A stretch of 64,000 nucleotides of DNA from the NCBI GenBank assembly GCA_016630955.3, contig CM049988.1, forward strand, positions 1,736,001 through 1,800,000. Reading direction: 5' to 3'. Positions 24,110-35,360 of the stretch are shown piece by piece. The DNA comes from Didymella arachidicola. Its lineage: Eukaryota; Ascomycota; Dothideomycetes; Pleosporales; Didymellaceae. Under the pieces are notes generated by a model. The model had not been told where the DNA came from, searched no databases, and worked only from the letters and a program-made list of their open reading frames with translations. Numbering within the stretch: position 1 is the stretch's first letter; every line of letters starts with the position of its first letter. Position numbers and translations under genes: made by a program.

Positions 24110-26609
24110 TCAAGACGGCGTCCACGGCACTTTCTCCCCTGTGCTGATCTTCGCGCTCGCTGACCCTTCACTCGCACCCTTGCCTTGTTCCTCTTTCATG
24201 TCATCCTTCAACTCTTGCTCCAACTTGCTCTCCTCCTTCTTATTCTCACTCACACCACCACTCGCCTTCCGCTCCTTCAACCCCTCTACCCCCTTCCCCC
24301 ACACCCCGGCCTTCTTCCCCCATGTCGTCACGCCCCACGCATGCGCCTCGCTGAACCTGGGCGGCGGATCAGCCGTCGTCCGGAACGGGCTCGCCCCGTG
24401 GCGGAACATCTTCTCCATCTCCTCGTCGCTGAAGACGTCGTTGTCCTTGGGCACCCCGGGCGTCGTCTTCCACTCTTCCACAGGCCGCATCGGCTTCTCG
24501 CGCTCCACCTCGACACGCCCCTCGGCGACCCTGATCTCCGTCGCGGACCTCTCAGGCAGAATGGCCGTGTTGGGCGGGACTCTGCCCGCGAGAGGGGACG
24601 GCGAAGCAGGCGTGGTCCTGATCCCGGCCGTCGTAGCCGGCCTCTCCCAGTGTCTGCTTTCTTTCGACAGCGGCCGCCACCACCCCTGGCTCGCTACGTC
24701 GCCCCCCGCCGCAGCGTCCACGGCCGCCTTGCTCCACCACCGCGCCGAGCACATCTCCCAGATCCGGCTCTGCGCCCGCTTCACCGCAAACACCTCGTCC
24801 TCGCCCGTCAGACCGCGCAGATTCGCAAAGTCAGGCTTCTTGCCGGCACCGCCCATGCTGGCCCGCGTCCGCGTCTCCTCGTCGCCATAGTCCGACTCGC
24901 TCAGCCCAGCCTGGCGGCGCGCCCGGTTCGGCGGATCGTCTTCGAGCGCGTCGTCGGGCATGGCGCGCGTGTTGGCCCCGTAGGATGAGATGTTGGGCCG
25001 GAAGGGAGACGTCAGGTCCTGGTGGATCTCGCTGTACGTCTCCGGGTAGACTGCGTCGTCGACTGTTTCTTCGCCGTCGGCTGCGCCCTTTGGCGCAGGG
25101 AAGAAGGTGTCCTCCGGCCCGGCAGCGGCCGTGATGAGCAGACGACACCGCGCTTCGTACAGTGCGTCGAGGAGGGTGATCATCCGCCGCGCTTCGTGCT
25201 TGCGCAGGAAGGTTAGAACAGGGACGTCGGTCACGACGAATGTGTGGTATGAAGAGGCGAGGGAGACGTAGTCTGCGGGCCCTAGGACAGCGCCGCATAG
25301 CTCGTCGAAGGTGAAGAATGCGACGCCGTTGTGCTGGGCGGGGATGGAGACCGTGCGGCCGTAGACGGTCAGAGTTGCGGGCTCCCACGGAATAGGGTAC
25401 GAGTGCGAGGTTGCGCGCTCGATGAGGGCGTTGAAGGATTCGCCAAAGGCGACCATGTCGTCAACGGTGGTGGGCTGGATGAGGTAGTTCATTGGAAGAA
25501 CAGCTTCTGCGCCCGTGGTCTCTGAGATCTCGGACTGGCCCGTGGTGGCAAGTCCTGCGGTTGCAATGGAAACAGCATCAGTCGCAGAAGTTGACGTCTT
25601 CACGCCTCCATCTTCCTCAATCTCAAGCTTCCGATAGTCCTTCTTACCCTCCATCTCCCAGATCTCGCACCTCGCTTTCAACAACTCCAGGAACTGGAAA
25701 AACTCGCCCTTTTGCCCGGCCCCGGACTCCTTCACCCTGAACCCAGGCATGCGACTCGCCCAACCCAGCTTGCTAAACGCACCTCCTGGCGCGGGTCTCG
25801 CAAACTCAACACCCGCAGCCTTCGCCAGCTCATCAGGCATGCGATTGCTCGTCGCGATCAGCACTCCCCCCAGCTGGAAGAAGCTCGTCATGAGATTCGA
25901 CAAGATCTTACTCGCCACACGGTCCGGAAACTGAAACTCATCCAGAAACAAAATCGGACTCGTCTCAATCAAATCTCTCGCAACAAGCAGCAGACTGTAC
26001 TCATCCTGGCAGTCCGCGGACCTCGTCAGCGCCCTCTCCTTCCTCAGCTGCTCGAGCCGCGAGATGGTGTGCAGCATAAACGTGTCAAAGTGCCAGCGCT
26101 TCTTCTTGCGGTTCGGCAGGCTCTCCTGGAACAGGTCGATGAGCATCGACTTGCCCGTGCCGACTTCGCCGTGCAGCATTAGGCCCTTTGGGCTCTGGAG
26201 AGCCATCGCTTGGTCGTGGTCGGTAAGCACGCGCGTCAGCGCCCGCGAGTCGCGGGCTTCTTTTTGGTTCACGAGCGTCTTCCATATCCAGCTGCGGTCG
26301 AAGCTGCCGAGTTCGGCAGACGTGGATGGTGGTGACGGCACATCTTGGCCCGCATTGACGGCGCGGGTCAGTTGGCCGAGCCGTCTGGAGTACTCTATGC
26401 TTGGTTCATAGTCTATGAGTTGGTCGTACAGTTTCTGGAGATGCACTGTTGCTATCGTCAATACTTTGTCTTGGCGCGCGCTGAATGGTAGACGTCATAC
26501 AGGCCAAGCGATGTTGCCCGGGGTCGGGTCGAATTTGTTGGGTTGCTATGAGGCTTCTGTACAGGACCAGAGGGTTTGTAATCGCAACTCCTGTTCCATT
26601 GGGAGGCAT
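24110..26609 (-). CDS. AFG1: AFG1/LACE1-family mitochondrial AAA-type ATPase
   Basis: Two exons on the minus strand: 26609-26501 and 26445-24110, with a 55-bp intron (GTATGA donor). The first exon supplies the conserved opening NPLVLYRSLIATQQI and the splice restores RLALHLQKLYDQL, so the ATG at 26425-26460 region alone would be a truncated start. The product is 814 residues. Walker A GEVGTGKS is at about 129-136, Walker B LFLDEFQ at about 202-208, then the sensor-like IATSNRMPDEL. A further conserved block contains FTFDELCGAVLGPADY and the C-terminal AFG1 piece LDALYEARCRLLI. AFG1 proteins act at the mitochondrial inner membrane in quality control and degradation of respiratory-chain subunits. 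The last ~270 residues are polar and Pro/Arg/Glu-rich with no recognised domain, making this longer than the yeast protein of roughly 500 residues. Confidence 0.93.
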
Positions 26610-26872
26610 TTGGTCGACACGGGAAAGGGATGGTCGATGCTGCAGCTCTGTCTGCGATGCTTGGGGGAGACGCTGGAGCTAGTCCCTGCTAGCCTGATTT
26701 GGACATTAGCGCGTTCGATCTGATAATCGAGAATGACTGCGTTGGTTGTCAAAGCCGTTGAAAGTCCAACAGTGTCGTGATTCGTATACTGATGCTTCTA
26801 CGATAGCCTTCCTGTACGCCCAACGCCGCTTCATGCTGTGGTATTTTGATCTTCTGGTATTGTGGCGATGGT

Positions 26873-27526
26873 TCATATGTTGGTGACGCCAGGGACCCAT
26901 GCTTCTGCTATCCGCTTTACCTCTTGAATGAAGTTCCTGCTGGTGATTTGCGTTGAGCCGATCTTCTGCTCCGCGTTCGCTGTGACTGGTGAGTGCTCGT
27001 CTGGATTGTAGAATGGATTCCTCAGCAGCTTAATGTACGCTGTCTGCAATGCTCGGAAAGCCTGGACAGAGTGAGCATGGTAAGTTGCGATTTTGAAACA
27101 GACCTACCGGCTTGAGATCAGCGTCTCGTAATCCCACTGCTGTTGCTGCCTTGCTGTCCAGTGCTGTGGCTGGTCTGCCCTCCATGTCGACAACAATCAC
27201 AATTTTAACACCAGTGTTGGTCAGCCAGCCGTACATAGCTAGCCGTTCATCGACTGCTTGGAGGAGCCCAAAGTCCTGGTCTGCCGTCTTGAATGGCAGT
27301 CGGGCCTCGAATATGTCCAGGCATGACGAGAGAAGGAACTGGAATTCTAGCGGCGCTCTTTCTTCTGCAGGGAAGAGCGAGATGTGTAATGGGTTGTTCT
27401 GAGATTCAGTAAGCTCGTCGTACAACAGTGTAAGTATTCCCATGCAAGCTCATGACCCCTGGACACCTCACGTACATGCTTGCCAATGTAGCCAATGCAG
27501 CAGATCGAAGGTACCCTGCCTGCCAT
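26873..27526 (-). CDS. TCA17: TRAPP complex subunit, Tca17/TRAPPC2L-like (sedlin-fold)
   Basis: Three exons on the minus strand: 27526-27476, 27398-27108, 27061-26873; introns of 77 bp (GTACGT) and 46 bp (GTAGGT). The product is 176 residues. Exon 1 gives the strand MAGRVPSICCIGYIGKH, exon 2 the body (NNPLHISLF, FLLSSCLDIFEARL, LAMYGWLTNTGVKIVIVVD) and exon 3 the C-terminal helix (ALQTAYIKLLRNPFYNP). The YG..TNTGVK segment is typical of the sedlin/TRAPPC2L longin fold. Tca17 helps assemble or stabilise TRAPP, a Rab guanine-nucleotide exchange complex at the Golgi. It lies head-to-tail upstream of AFG1 (263 bp apart) and shares a 280-bp divergent promoter region with the complex I gene. Confidence 0.88.
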
Positions 27527-27806
27527 CTCTGCTTCACTCCAACTTTTTCCTGTATATACTGTCACCGTCACTGGACCCTGGAATATCACGGGTTTGATGA
27601 TGCGGTCTCGCCGGGGTAGACCGAAAAGGCGATGGTGACCTCGAGCGACGCGCATCGGCCTATCAGATGGCTCCTAAAAGCGGCTAGCTAATCGACGCTT
27701 GGCAACGCCGAAGAACGATCATTGACTTCATCGCCCTCACAGACGCCACCCCACGCCCGCCTCTCCACTCCTCCCCCGGACACGCTCCTTGATACCCGTC
27801 GCCAAC

Positions 27807-28560
27807 ATGCTGTCGACAACACGGTACGGAGCCTCAATGGCTCTGCGAGGTGAGTCGCCGCCCGCTCGAACGCTGCCGTCGCCCCGGAGCTAATTTCTGG
27901 CCAGCCAAGCCCGCAACAGCTCTGCTGCCCTTCCGCGCTGGCAGCGCTGCGTTCCTGTCCTCGAGCTCCTCCAACAGCAATGCGTCGCCCATCAGCAGCC
28001 CCGCCACGATCAAGGGCGCCCCCGGGACACCGCCCCCGATGAAGCAGGCGCGCCGCGAAGTGCCACTGCCCAGCCAGGAGGGAAAGAAGGGCGCCATGCA
28101 ATATGCCCTGACCACCCTCGACCAAGTCGCCAACTGGGCCCGTCAGAGCTCCCTCTGGCCTATGACATTCGGTCTCGCCTGCTGTGCCGTCGAGATGATG
28201 CACTTGTCCACCCCACGATACGATCAGGATCGCCTCGGTATCATTTTCCGCGCCTCCCCGCGTCAGTCCGATGTCATGATCGTTGCCGGAACCCTCACAA
28301 ACAAGATGGCTCCGGCGCTGCGACAGGTGTACGACCAGATGCCCGACCCTCGCTGGGTCATCTCCATGGGCAGCTGCGCCAACGGAGGAGGCTACTACCA
28401 TTACAGCTACTCGGTTACAAGGGGTTGCGACAGGATTGTGCCCGTTGACATCTACGTTCCTGGATGCCCGCCTACTGCCGAGGCGCTGATGTACGGCATC
28501 TTCCAGCTCCAGAAGAAGATGAGGCATACCAAGATCACAAGGATGTGGTACAGGAAGTAG
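27807..28560 (+). CDS. NUKM: NADH:ubiquinone oxidoreductase PSST subunit (20-kDa, NDUFS7 homologue)
   Basis: Two exons, 27807-27849 and 27905-28560, with a 55-bp intron (GTGAGT donor); 232 residues. It carries iron-sulfur cluster N2, the last cluster before ubiquinone in respiratory complex I. The first ~70 residues are a Ser/Ala/Arg-rich presequence. Cluster cysteines are visible: C107-C108 in LACCAVEMM, C172 in GSCANGG and C202 in VPGCPPT. The conserved MTFGLACC and SDVMIVAGTLTNKM segments are complete. Divergent from the TRAPP subunit gene; convergent with the TatD gene, 173 bp away. Confidence 0.97.
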
Positions 28561-28733
28561 AGTGGATACGGACCTGGATGGGAACAGTAGAGTCATTTTA
28601 CATGCGGGCCAGAGCCATATTTTCTTTTGTCTGTACAAATCAAACCCAGTACAACACATCAACCTCATCGTCAGCGCCCCCAAATGCCATGTCTAGTCAT
28701 CTAGATGCTCTATATGGACGCCAAGTAACCAAA

Positions 28734-29775
28734 CTATGCAGACTCGCCGAGGCCGAACATCTTGATGGAGTTGTTCCACGCTGCATCGCAGACCTCCTCC
28801 ACGGTGATACCCTTGATCTGTGCTATGGCGTACGCAACGTGCGGGATAGTGGCAGGCTCGTTCCGCCCCTTGACCATGGAGCCCTTCACAAACTTCTCCT
28901 TCTTTACGGCTTTAGGTAGAGGCGGGGCGTCCTTGAGGAATTTGGCCGATGCATGGCTGGGCCGCATTTCGCACTGCCTAGTTGTGAGTAACGATAACTC
29001 AATGGCCGAACTTGTACATACCCATGGCCCATCCGTCTCAATTTGTAACCGCTCCAGCGGTATTTGCCTTACAACATCAATGTTCTCGTCCGCTATAACA
29101 AGTCAACGGCACAATCTCGAATCAAGTACACTGCAACTTACTCTTCATACTACACCCATTGACACCGATATCGAATCCCAGCTGCACCAATCTCTGCATC
29201 TCTTCCACGCTGCCCGTGAAGCTGTGCACCAGCCCCCTCTTCGGCAACTGCTCCAACTTCGCCTGCAACAGCCTCTCAAAGTCCTCGCTCGCGGCCCTCG
29301 AGTGCAGAAAAAGCGGCAGCTGCACCTCCACCGCAATCTCAAGCTGTTTCTCAAAGTACTTGAGCTGCTGCTCCTTGGGCGTCAAGAATAGGCGGTCGTA
29401 ATCGAGGCCGAACTCGCCGTACGCAACGGCAAGGCCTTCCTCTTTAGCCTTGATGCTCAGCTCTTTCAGCTCACTTAGCAGTTTCTCTGGACCGCCGGGG
29501 AACTCGTCGAATTGCTTTGCTGAGCAGGGGTGCACGCCGATAGTGGCGTAACAGAGCCCTGCATGGGCTTTGGCGATTTCGAGGGCGTGCTTGGATTCGG
29601 AGAGGTCGGAGCCGGTCACCATGAATTTCTTGCAGCCTGCGTCTAGCGCGCGCTGGATGATGTCTTCGAAGTCGTCGTCGTGGCGCTGCTTGTCGTGGTA
29701 GATGCCCCGGAAGATGGGGTCGGTGAAGTTGATGCCGATGTCTATGTATCGCAATTCACTGTTTGCTTCGGCCAT
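28734..29775 (-). CDS. TatD-family metal-dependent deoxyribonuclease
   Basis: Three exons on the minus strand: 29775-29142, 29092-29022, 28973-28734; introns of 49 bp (GTAAGT) and 48 bp (GTATGT). The product is 314 residues. The TIM-barrel metal-binding pieces appear in order: YIDIGINFTDP, TIGVHPC, YGEFGLDYDR, FLHSRAA, GLVHSFTG and the spliced ETDGPW followed by CEMRPSHAS. TatD nucleases are 3'-5' exonucleases implicated in DNA repair and apoptotic DNA degradation. The ATG at 29775 starts two dozen bases of coding sequence before the conserved core and is the only sensible start. Confidence 0.93.
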
Positions 29776-30285
29776 TGTAATGTGACCGACGGATTTGGCT
29801 TTGCTGGAAGGGAAAGCGCCTTTAAGTATATTAGAATTGATACATCAGAAGCTACAAGAGCGGAAAGATGTACTTGAAAAATTGTGACTTAGGCTTGCTG
29901 ACGTCGGCCGTACCGCAGGCAACAAAGAACCCTTCGAATGTTTGGTGGCTAAGAGAATGATTCTTTGCGCGCGCAAGCGTCTTGAAAACATATGTGTCGG
30001 ATGAAGATTCGTTGTCACTGCGTCATGTCGGGGAAGACACCACAAGTAGGCTTGCTAAATTGGGACTAGTTTCTCCTATCCTCGAGCTCAGCCTCCGGTC
30101 GCTCTGACATGATCCACAACTCGACACGCAGTGCTCCATCTTGATCAAGCATTGTATGCTGAAATTTCTTCAGCTTGCAGTGATACAGGCATAGAGTATC
30201 AATAGCACGTCTGCACACGCAGAAATCCGGGTTTGGGCGGAGATTACATCAGTGGGTGACCTTACGCTGCGCATCGGGATTCACC
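29776..30285. other. divergent intergenic region, TatD / VFA1
   Basis: 510 bp between divergent start codons; presumed promoters of both genes. No recognisable element beyond that. Confidence 0.5.
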
Positions 30286-31013
30286 ATGTCGAAAGCGCCA
30301 TTTGAGAACACATGGTACCACAGGAAGGTTGCAGAAAACGCGTCTAAACCGTGCAACATCTGTTTCAAACCTACATCAAGTGTACTGATAACGCCCAACA
30401 ACAAGGTATGCCAAAGCAGGTGCATTATCTGAATTGTTGTTCATCCATGCCAGGACTTCTTTTATGTGTGCATCGGCCATCTTTCAGATCGGAGCTTCTG
30501 CCAACCAGATGCGGATGAGGCCAAGGAGATAACAGAGCGCAAGAAGAAGGAGGAGATGGACCACGAGATTGAAAAGGTCAAGAAAGAGTACGAGGAGAAG
30601 CAGAGGATCAAGAAAGAAAAGCGCAAAGTCAAGGACAAAGACAAAGATAAGGAGACGAAGAGTAACGAAGAAGAAGAAGACAAGAAGGATGAGAAAGCCA
30701 AGGATGATAAAGTCTGTTTCACGAAGTATGCATGCACCGTGGATGATGCTAACAGCAACGTAGATCAAGGAGCTCACAAAGTCGAGCGATGCTGCTGCTG
30801 CCGAGCCTACTGCTCGGATATACCATCTTACCAAGTACGTATGCTACTTTCTCGCATCGAGGTCAGGTAATGTACCACAAACTCACAACACGCAATAGAT
30901 CCTTCTACCAGATGCGCCTTGATAAACTCCGCAACGCAGAGGTTGCAAAGAGAAACAGAGAGCGCCTGCAGAACCCCGCAAACTTCCCATCCGTTCCGAA
31001 GAACCTCCCATAG
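30286..31013 (+). CDS. VFA1: Vps4-associated protein 1 (Vfa1) homologue
   Basis: Four exons: 30286-30405, 30454-30711, 30764-30834, 30899-31013; introns of 48, 52 and 64 bp (donors GTATGC, GTCTGT, GTACGT). The product is 187 residues. The N-terminus has a zinc-ribbon-like pair, C23-x2-C26 and C46-x2-H49, within KPCNICFKPT and FYVCIGHL. A long Lys/Glu-rich coiled-coil segment follows (about residues 60-125). The C-terminus is the family signature SFYQMRLDKLRNAEVAKRNR with a final NFPSVPKNLP. Vfa1 binds and stimulates the ESCRT disassembly ATPase Vps4 at endosomes. All four exons are needed to join the conserved ends, which supports the model even though the GTCTGT donor is weak. Confidence 0.9.
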
Positions 31014-33090
31014 AGCATGCGCGTCAACGTGCCTCGCATGCAGATCAGCCTTCATCCACCATGCGAACCCTCTTCGACGCCCCGTCATCGTTCTCAGCTT
31101 GCCCTTCGGCCTTTCAGCCTTTCACGATCTAGCGTAGCAGGGAAAGAGTCGTGGTTCAAGATGCCGCAGGCTGCAGTCAGCTTTTGCTTTCTACTCTTCG
31201 CTGGACACGCAGTCAGCAATTAGCGGCCGTGCGACTGGCTACGGAAACAGGAAGCTGCTCAGGTGTGTATCAGGTGGGACAGGCGCAGATCATGCGAGAG
31301 ACTTGTTTGAAGTGATGCTGTCAGCGAGGGGCACTCGGTGTTTCGAATCGCACATTTGCTTATGGGTTGATGGGTACATCCGCATCTGGGAGATATCGCG
31401 ACAATAAACAGGTGGAACCACACTACAGATCAATGGACATGTTCCTTCTCCATAATATTGGATTGCATTGGCGGATATCTGGCCGCCGCTGTCAGCCAAT
31501 TGGCACCCCGCCACAGGTTTTGTCCGGTTGGTGTTGCCTTATGGGATCTTGGACGCAGCTCTTGGACGCAGCTCTTGGACGCACCTTCCCGTGTTTAGTC
31601 CTGAAGGATTCCTCGTGCATCTCAGGCATCCAGATTCCCGAGTCATTACCTACGGTGACACGCGCCTAGGTCCGACTCACGCTCGCGGTCCGCCGATTCA
31701 CTGCACCGCGCTGCACGCGGTCTCTGAGCCCCACTGTCTCGCACTTCAAGATCCGGATACGCACAATTACAAGTGTGTAACACGGTCATTCTTGCGCCAT
31801 GCCATGCTTATGCTCGTGGTGTCAGCCCCCACCTGCCCTGAGAGGCAATGCAACACAGGATCTTGGTATAGATGATGACTGGAAAAGAATGATGATGCCA
31901 ATGATGCTCTTGGCGCATATGTACAAGCTGGCATGTCACTCTCGACGGCTGTTGCCGGCCGCGCGACGCAATGCACACGCAAAGGGCGCATGTTGCCGCT
32001 GGGCATTTGCTGTTTCGAGATCGGGGATGCTGCGAGAGCGTGAGATCTTGTCTTGACGAATCTTGTCGTTCTTGCAATGATGTAGGGTAGTATGTCGTGC
32101 ATATGCAGAGTGGTACTGATGTCGCTATCTACCTGTGGATAATTAGAAGCATCGACTGTACACATGCAGATTGCAATATGGTGCTAGAGAGTAAGTAGAT
32201 ACGACCGATACAGACACAGCACGGTCCATTGCTACCCGCTCAGCATTACTATCATCTGCAGGTCTGATCAGATGTTCGTGTATCCTAGCACCAAAACGTT
32301 CGCAACACCACATCAATCTTTGCCATTGTGTAATCGTCAAGGTTTCACCCGTCTCTTTGCTATATATAGGCCAAGCGATGACACGAGATTACACAATGAA
32401 CACCTTCACCGGTGCTATCGTATTGTTGCGCATCGTCTCACAATGTTGCTGATGCTGATCCGAAGCAACTCTGATTGTGCTTCCAATTACTGATGGGACC
32501 AAGAAGACACTCTTCAGAGAGACCCTTCTGCTGACCCGCACAACAAGCACAGCCTGTCGTCTCATCGCAGACAAGAAGCTCTGTGATCTGTGCAGCGGAA
32601 GGCAAGACTGTCTTGTCAGCTGGAATGTTCGTTGCGCGTTTATCGAGGGTTTGTTCGCATGAAAGTGGAGTGAGTAGTCTCTCAAAGTTGATGGCTGTCG
32701 TATTGATGTCTAATGCTGACTGGAGGATGTGCAGAAGTCCTGAGCTCCGTATACACATGTACTAACCTCCGGTTCTATAACTAATATGACTGTTGGCTCA
32801 AAAACGCCTCTGGAATGCCTCAAGACAAAGCTTGGCTTTTGCGCAACACGATGCCATCATGTGTATCGTGAAACAAGATGAAACGATCGAAACGCCCCTG
32901 AGAATACGCATCTAGATGCTGGCCCAGATGCGAAAACATATGAATAAATGAACCTTTGCCACATGCCAATCACAGAAAGACCGTCGCTGAGAACGTGGTA
33001 TATTGTTCGACCGTAAAGATGCCTGAGCGTCTATGCTGACAGCTGGCTGCAATGATATGATATTTCGCCGAAGGACCGTAGGATTTGTCC
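31014..33090. other. intergenic, no recognisable gene
   Basis: 2.1 kb between the 3' end of VFA1 and the 3' end of the C2H2 gene. Only short open frames. A small 13-bp tandem repeat lies at 31548-31583. I could not find a transposon end, tRNA or conserved protein. Confidence 0.4.
31548..31583 (+). repeat. 13-bp tandem repeat, 2.8 copies
   Basis: cttggacgcagct at 31548-31560 and 31561-31573, then cttggacgca to 31583. Confidence 0.85.
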
Positions 33091-35360
33091 TCAAGACTCG
33101 TCGTGTGATTCGTTAATGATTCCGGGTTTCGCTGACAGAGGAGAGAGGGAGGGACCAGAGGTGGAGCCGACGGAACCGACACGCTCCTGCGGCGGGGGCT
33201 CATCCCTCATACACGCGTTCTCTAGCATGTTTGTCCACTTTCCACTGGTACCGGCGTGACTGTGCTTCAGGTGCTGTCGGAAGTGATCTGCGCGGAAGAA
33301 CTTCTTGGCTTGATTGCATTCGCCGAACTTGTGCGCATGGTTCAGATGCTCTGCTCGGACGTCCCAATTGGCAGGGTTAGGGAATTCCTCGCCGCAGAAG
33401 CCGCAAATGTCGGCCGCGGCTGGACGAGCAGGGGAAGGGTGAAACGCAGCCTGTACGCCAGCAAGCGCAGCACAAGACCAGGAGTGTCGCCGTAAATGCA
33501 GAGAATTTTGGTGGCGTTCAGCCTCGTTCTTGTTCTTGAACCGATTCGGGCAGTATTGGCAAACGTACTGTTTTTCTAGCTCGTGTGATCTGTGCTCGCC
33601 AGTCAGTGCATGTTTGCAGAAGGCGGGCAGATTAGCGGTGGGGAAGCACGGATGTTACTTACCGCAACTCATCTTCGCTGTCAAATTTCTTGGGCTTCTT
33701 TGGGCAGCACTCGCAAATGTACGCCCCAGGAATACGGTTGGCCATCGAGTTCTGTCTCGAATGAAGGATGCTCTCGGTAGACAGCTTCCGGATCTGAGAA
33801 GGATGCTCGGACTCTGAGTAGCCTCGTTGGTGCTGCGGTCTTGATAAAGAGCCGCGGGGGCTGGGATTTAGCGACCTGCTAGCTGCATACGGAGAGGCAG
33901 GGCCTAGTTCCGCAGGCCCGGAGGGCGACAACGCACTGGGTGACAGGTGTTGGTCTCCGCCATAACTCGTCATACTGCTTGCCGCCGTTGAATAACCGAG
34001 AGAGGAGCCGACCGACCCAGTACGAGGGCCTGAGGACGAGACCGAAGATAAGGATCCATGGTTCATCTGGAAGCGCGAAGCTGGAGTACGATTCACAAGC
34101 ATCTGCTGTGAGCGTCGATGGTACAAATCGCGTTCCCCGCCCGCAGTAGGCCGGTCGTCACGCACAGCCTCTGGGGGCGGCGACGAGGCGCGCCGTTTCA
34201 GGCCTCCCTTGTGGCACATATGGTACTCATCAGACCCTGCAGGGCTGCGGTCTTCGATGTGGAGATTGCGAATACCATTCTCCTCCATTCCACTGAGGTC
34301 GTGATCTGAGAATATGCTATGATCGTAGCTGCCGCGATGAACAGGCACTTCATCTAGAGGCCCTGGCGTGGAGATGCTGCCGTACCGTCCTCGGTCCGTT
34401 CCTTCTAACACAGGGCTGCGGAATCCCGTGTAGCCTGGCGAGATCGCACCTGATTGTGGCCACTTCGTAGCAGGCGGATCTGGATGCAGGCGATCAGGCA
34501 CAGACAGAGGTTTTAGCTGCTGTCCGTTTAGTTTGTGTGAATGTGAGTCGCTGGACGAGTCTTGCGCGCTGCTCGAGAGTGGCGGTGCGTTTGTTCTGGT
34601 TGGAGTGTTGGGTCCACCGATTTTGGAGAGAAGCTGCTTGTCGTAGGCCTGTGAGGAGTGATCTAGCGCCTTCTGACCGAGCTGTCGTTCACTTGTAAAT
34701 CTGTAGTTCATTGTTGAGGTCAGTTACCGCGTAGCTTCGTGTATACATTGTACACATGCACATGAGTGGGACTAGGCAAAGAGGTAGTAGAAAAATAATA
34801 TGGCCCATGCCACCCATCAACTGCCAGCGACGCAAGTGACTAATTTGATTGGCAAGCAGGGAATAAAGACGAAAAAGGTACAGGGAACGTATGGGGCATA
34901 AGGTCACTTACCTGTGGTTGCTGAGCGACGGCCGAGTCTTGCCGCTGCGGTCCTCGTCACTGTTGTGGTCCCTGCTGCCCTCAGAGCTCATATCGTCGTG
35001 AGACTGCGAAATGGAGGACTTGTGACCATTGAAAAGATGGTCGGCCGACAGGTCCCGCGGCTGATGCACCTGGCCGCTGCCAGATCCACCGTATAAGCTC
35101 GAGCCAGGTCTGACTGTCGCGAGCCGATTTCCGCCAAAGCCGTTTTCTTTGGGATTGTTTGTGTTACCCCATTGCCATCCGGGATCAGAGTGCCCGGCTC
35201 TCAGGTCCTCAATGTGACGCGGAGGAGGCAAGGGCGGAGGCACGGCCTCGCGTGCGTTTGGAATGGCCATGGCGACCGCAGGGCTTGGATAGGAGGGTCG
35301 CTGGTAGCGTGATGATTCATATACCCGGATACTCGGGGTCGAAGACATGGTCGTGTGCAC
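33091..35360 (-). CDS. C2H2 zinc-finger protein, probable transcription factor
   Basis: Three exons on the minus strand: 35360-34912, 34700-33663, 33589-33091; introns of 211 bp and 73 bp, both with GTAAGT donors. The product is 661 residues; an in-frame ATG at 35348 would give 657 and is about equally likely. Residues 1-470 are Ser/Pro/Gly-rich and disordered. The C-terminal third carries the metal-binding region: YICECCPKKPKKF continuing across intron 2, a classical finger YVCQYCPNRFKNKNEAERH, a second finger-like unit ICGFCGEEFPNPANW with HLNHVH, then KFFRADHFRQHLKHSHAGTSG. This cysteine/histidine block is strongly conserved in filamentous ascomycete zinc-finger proteins that I cannot name. 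Nuclear DNA binding is inferred from fold. Confidence 0.85.

Noticed and set aside
27688..28683. 331-codon minus-strand frame
   Set aside because: Antisense to the complex I PSST gene, whose cluster cysteines are unmistakable.
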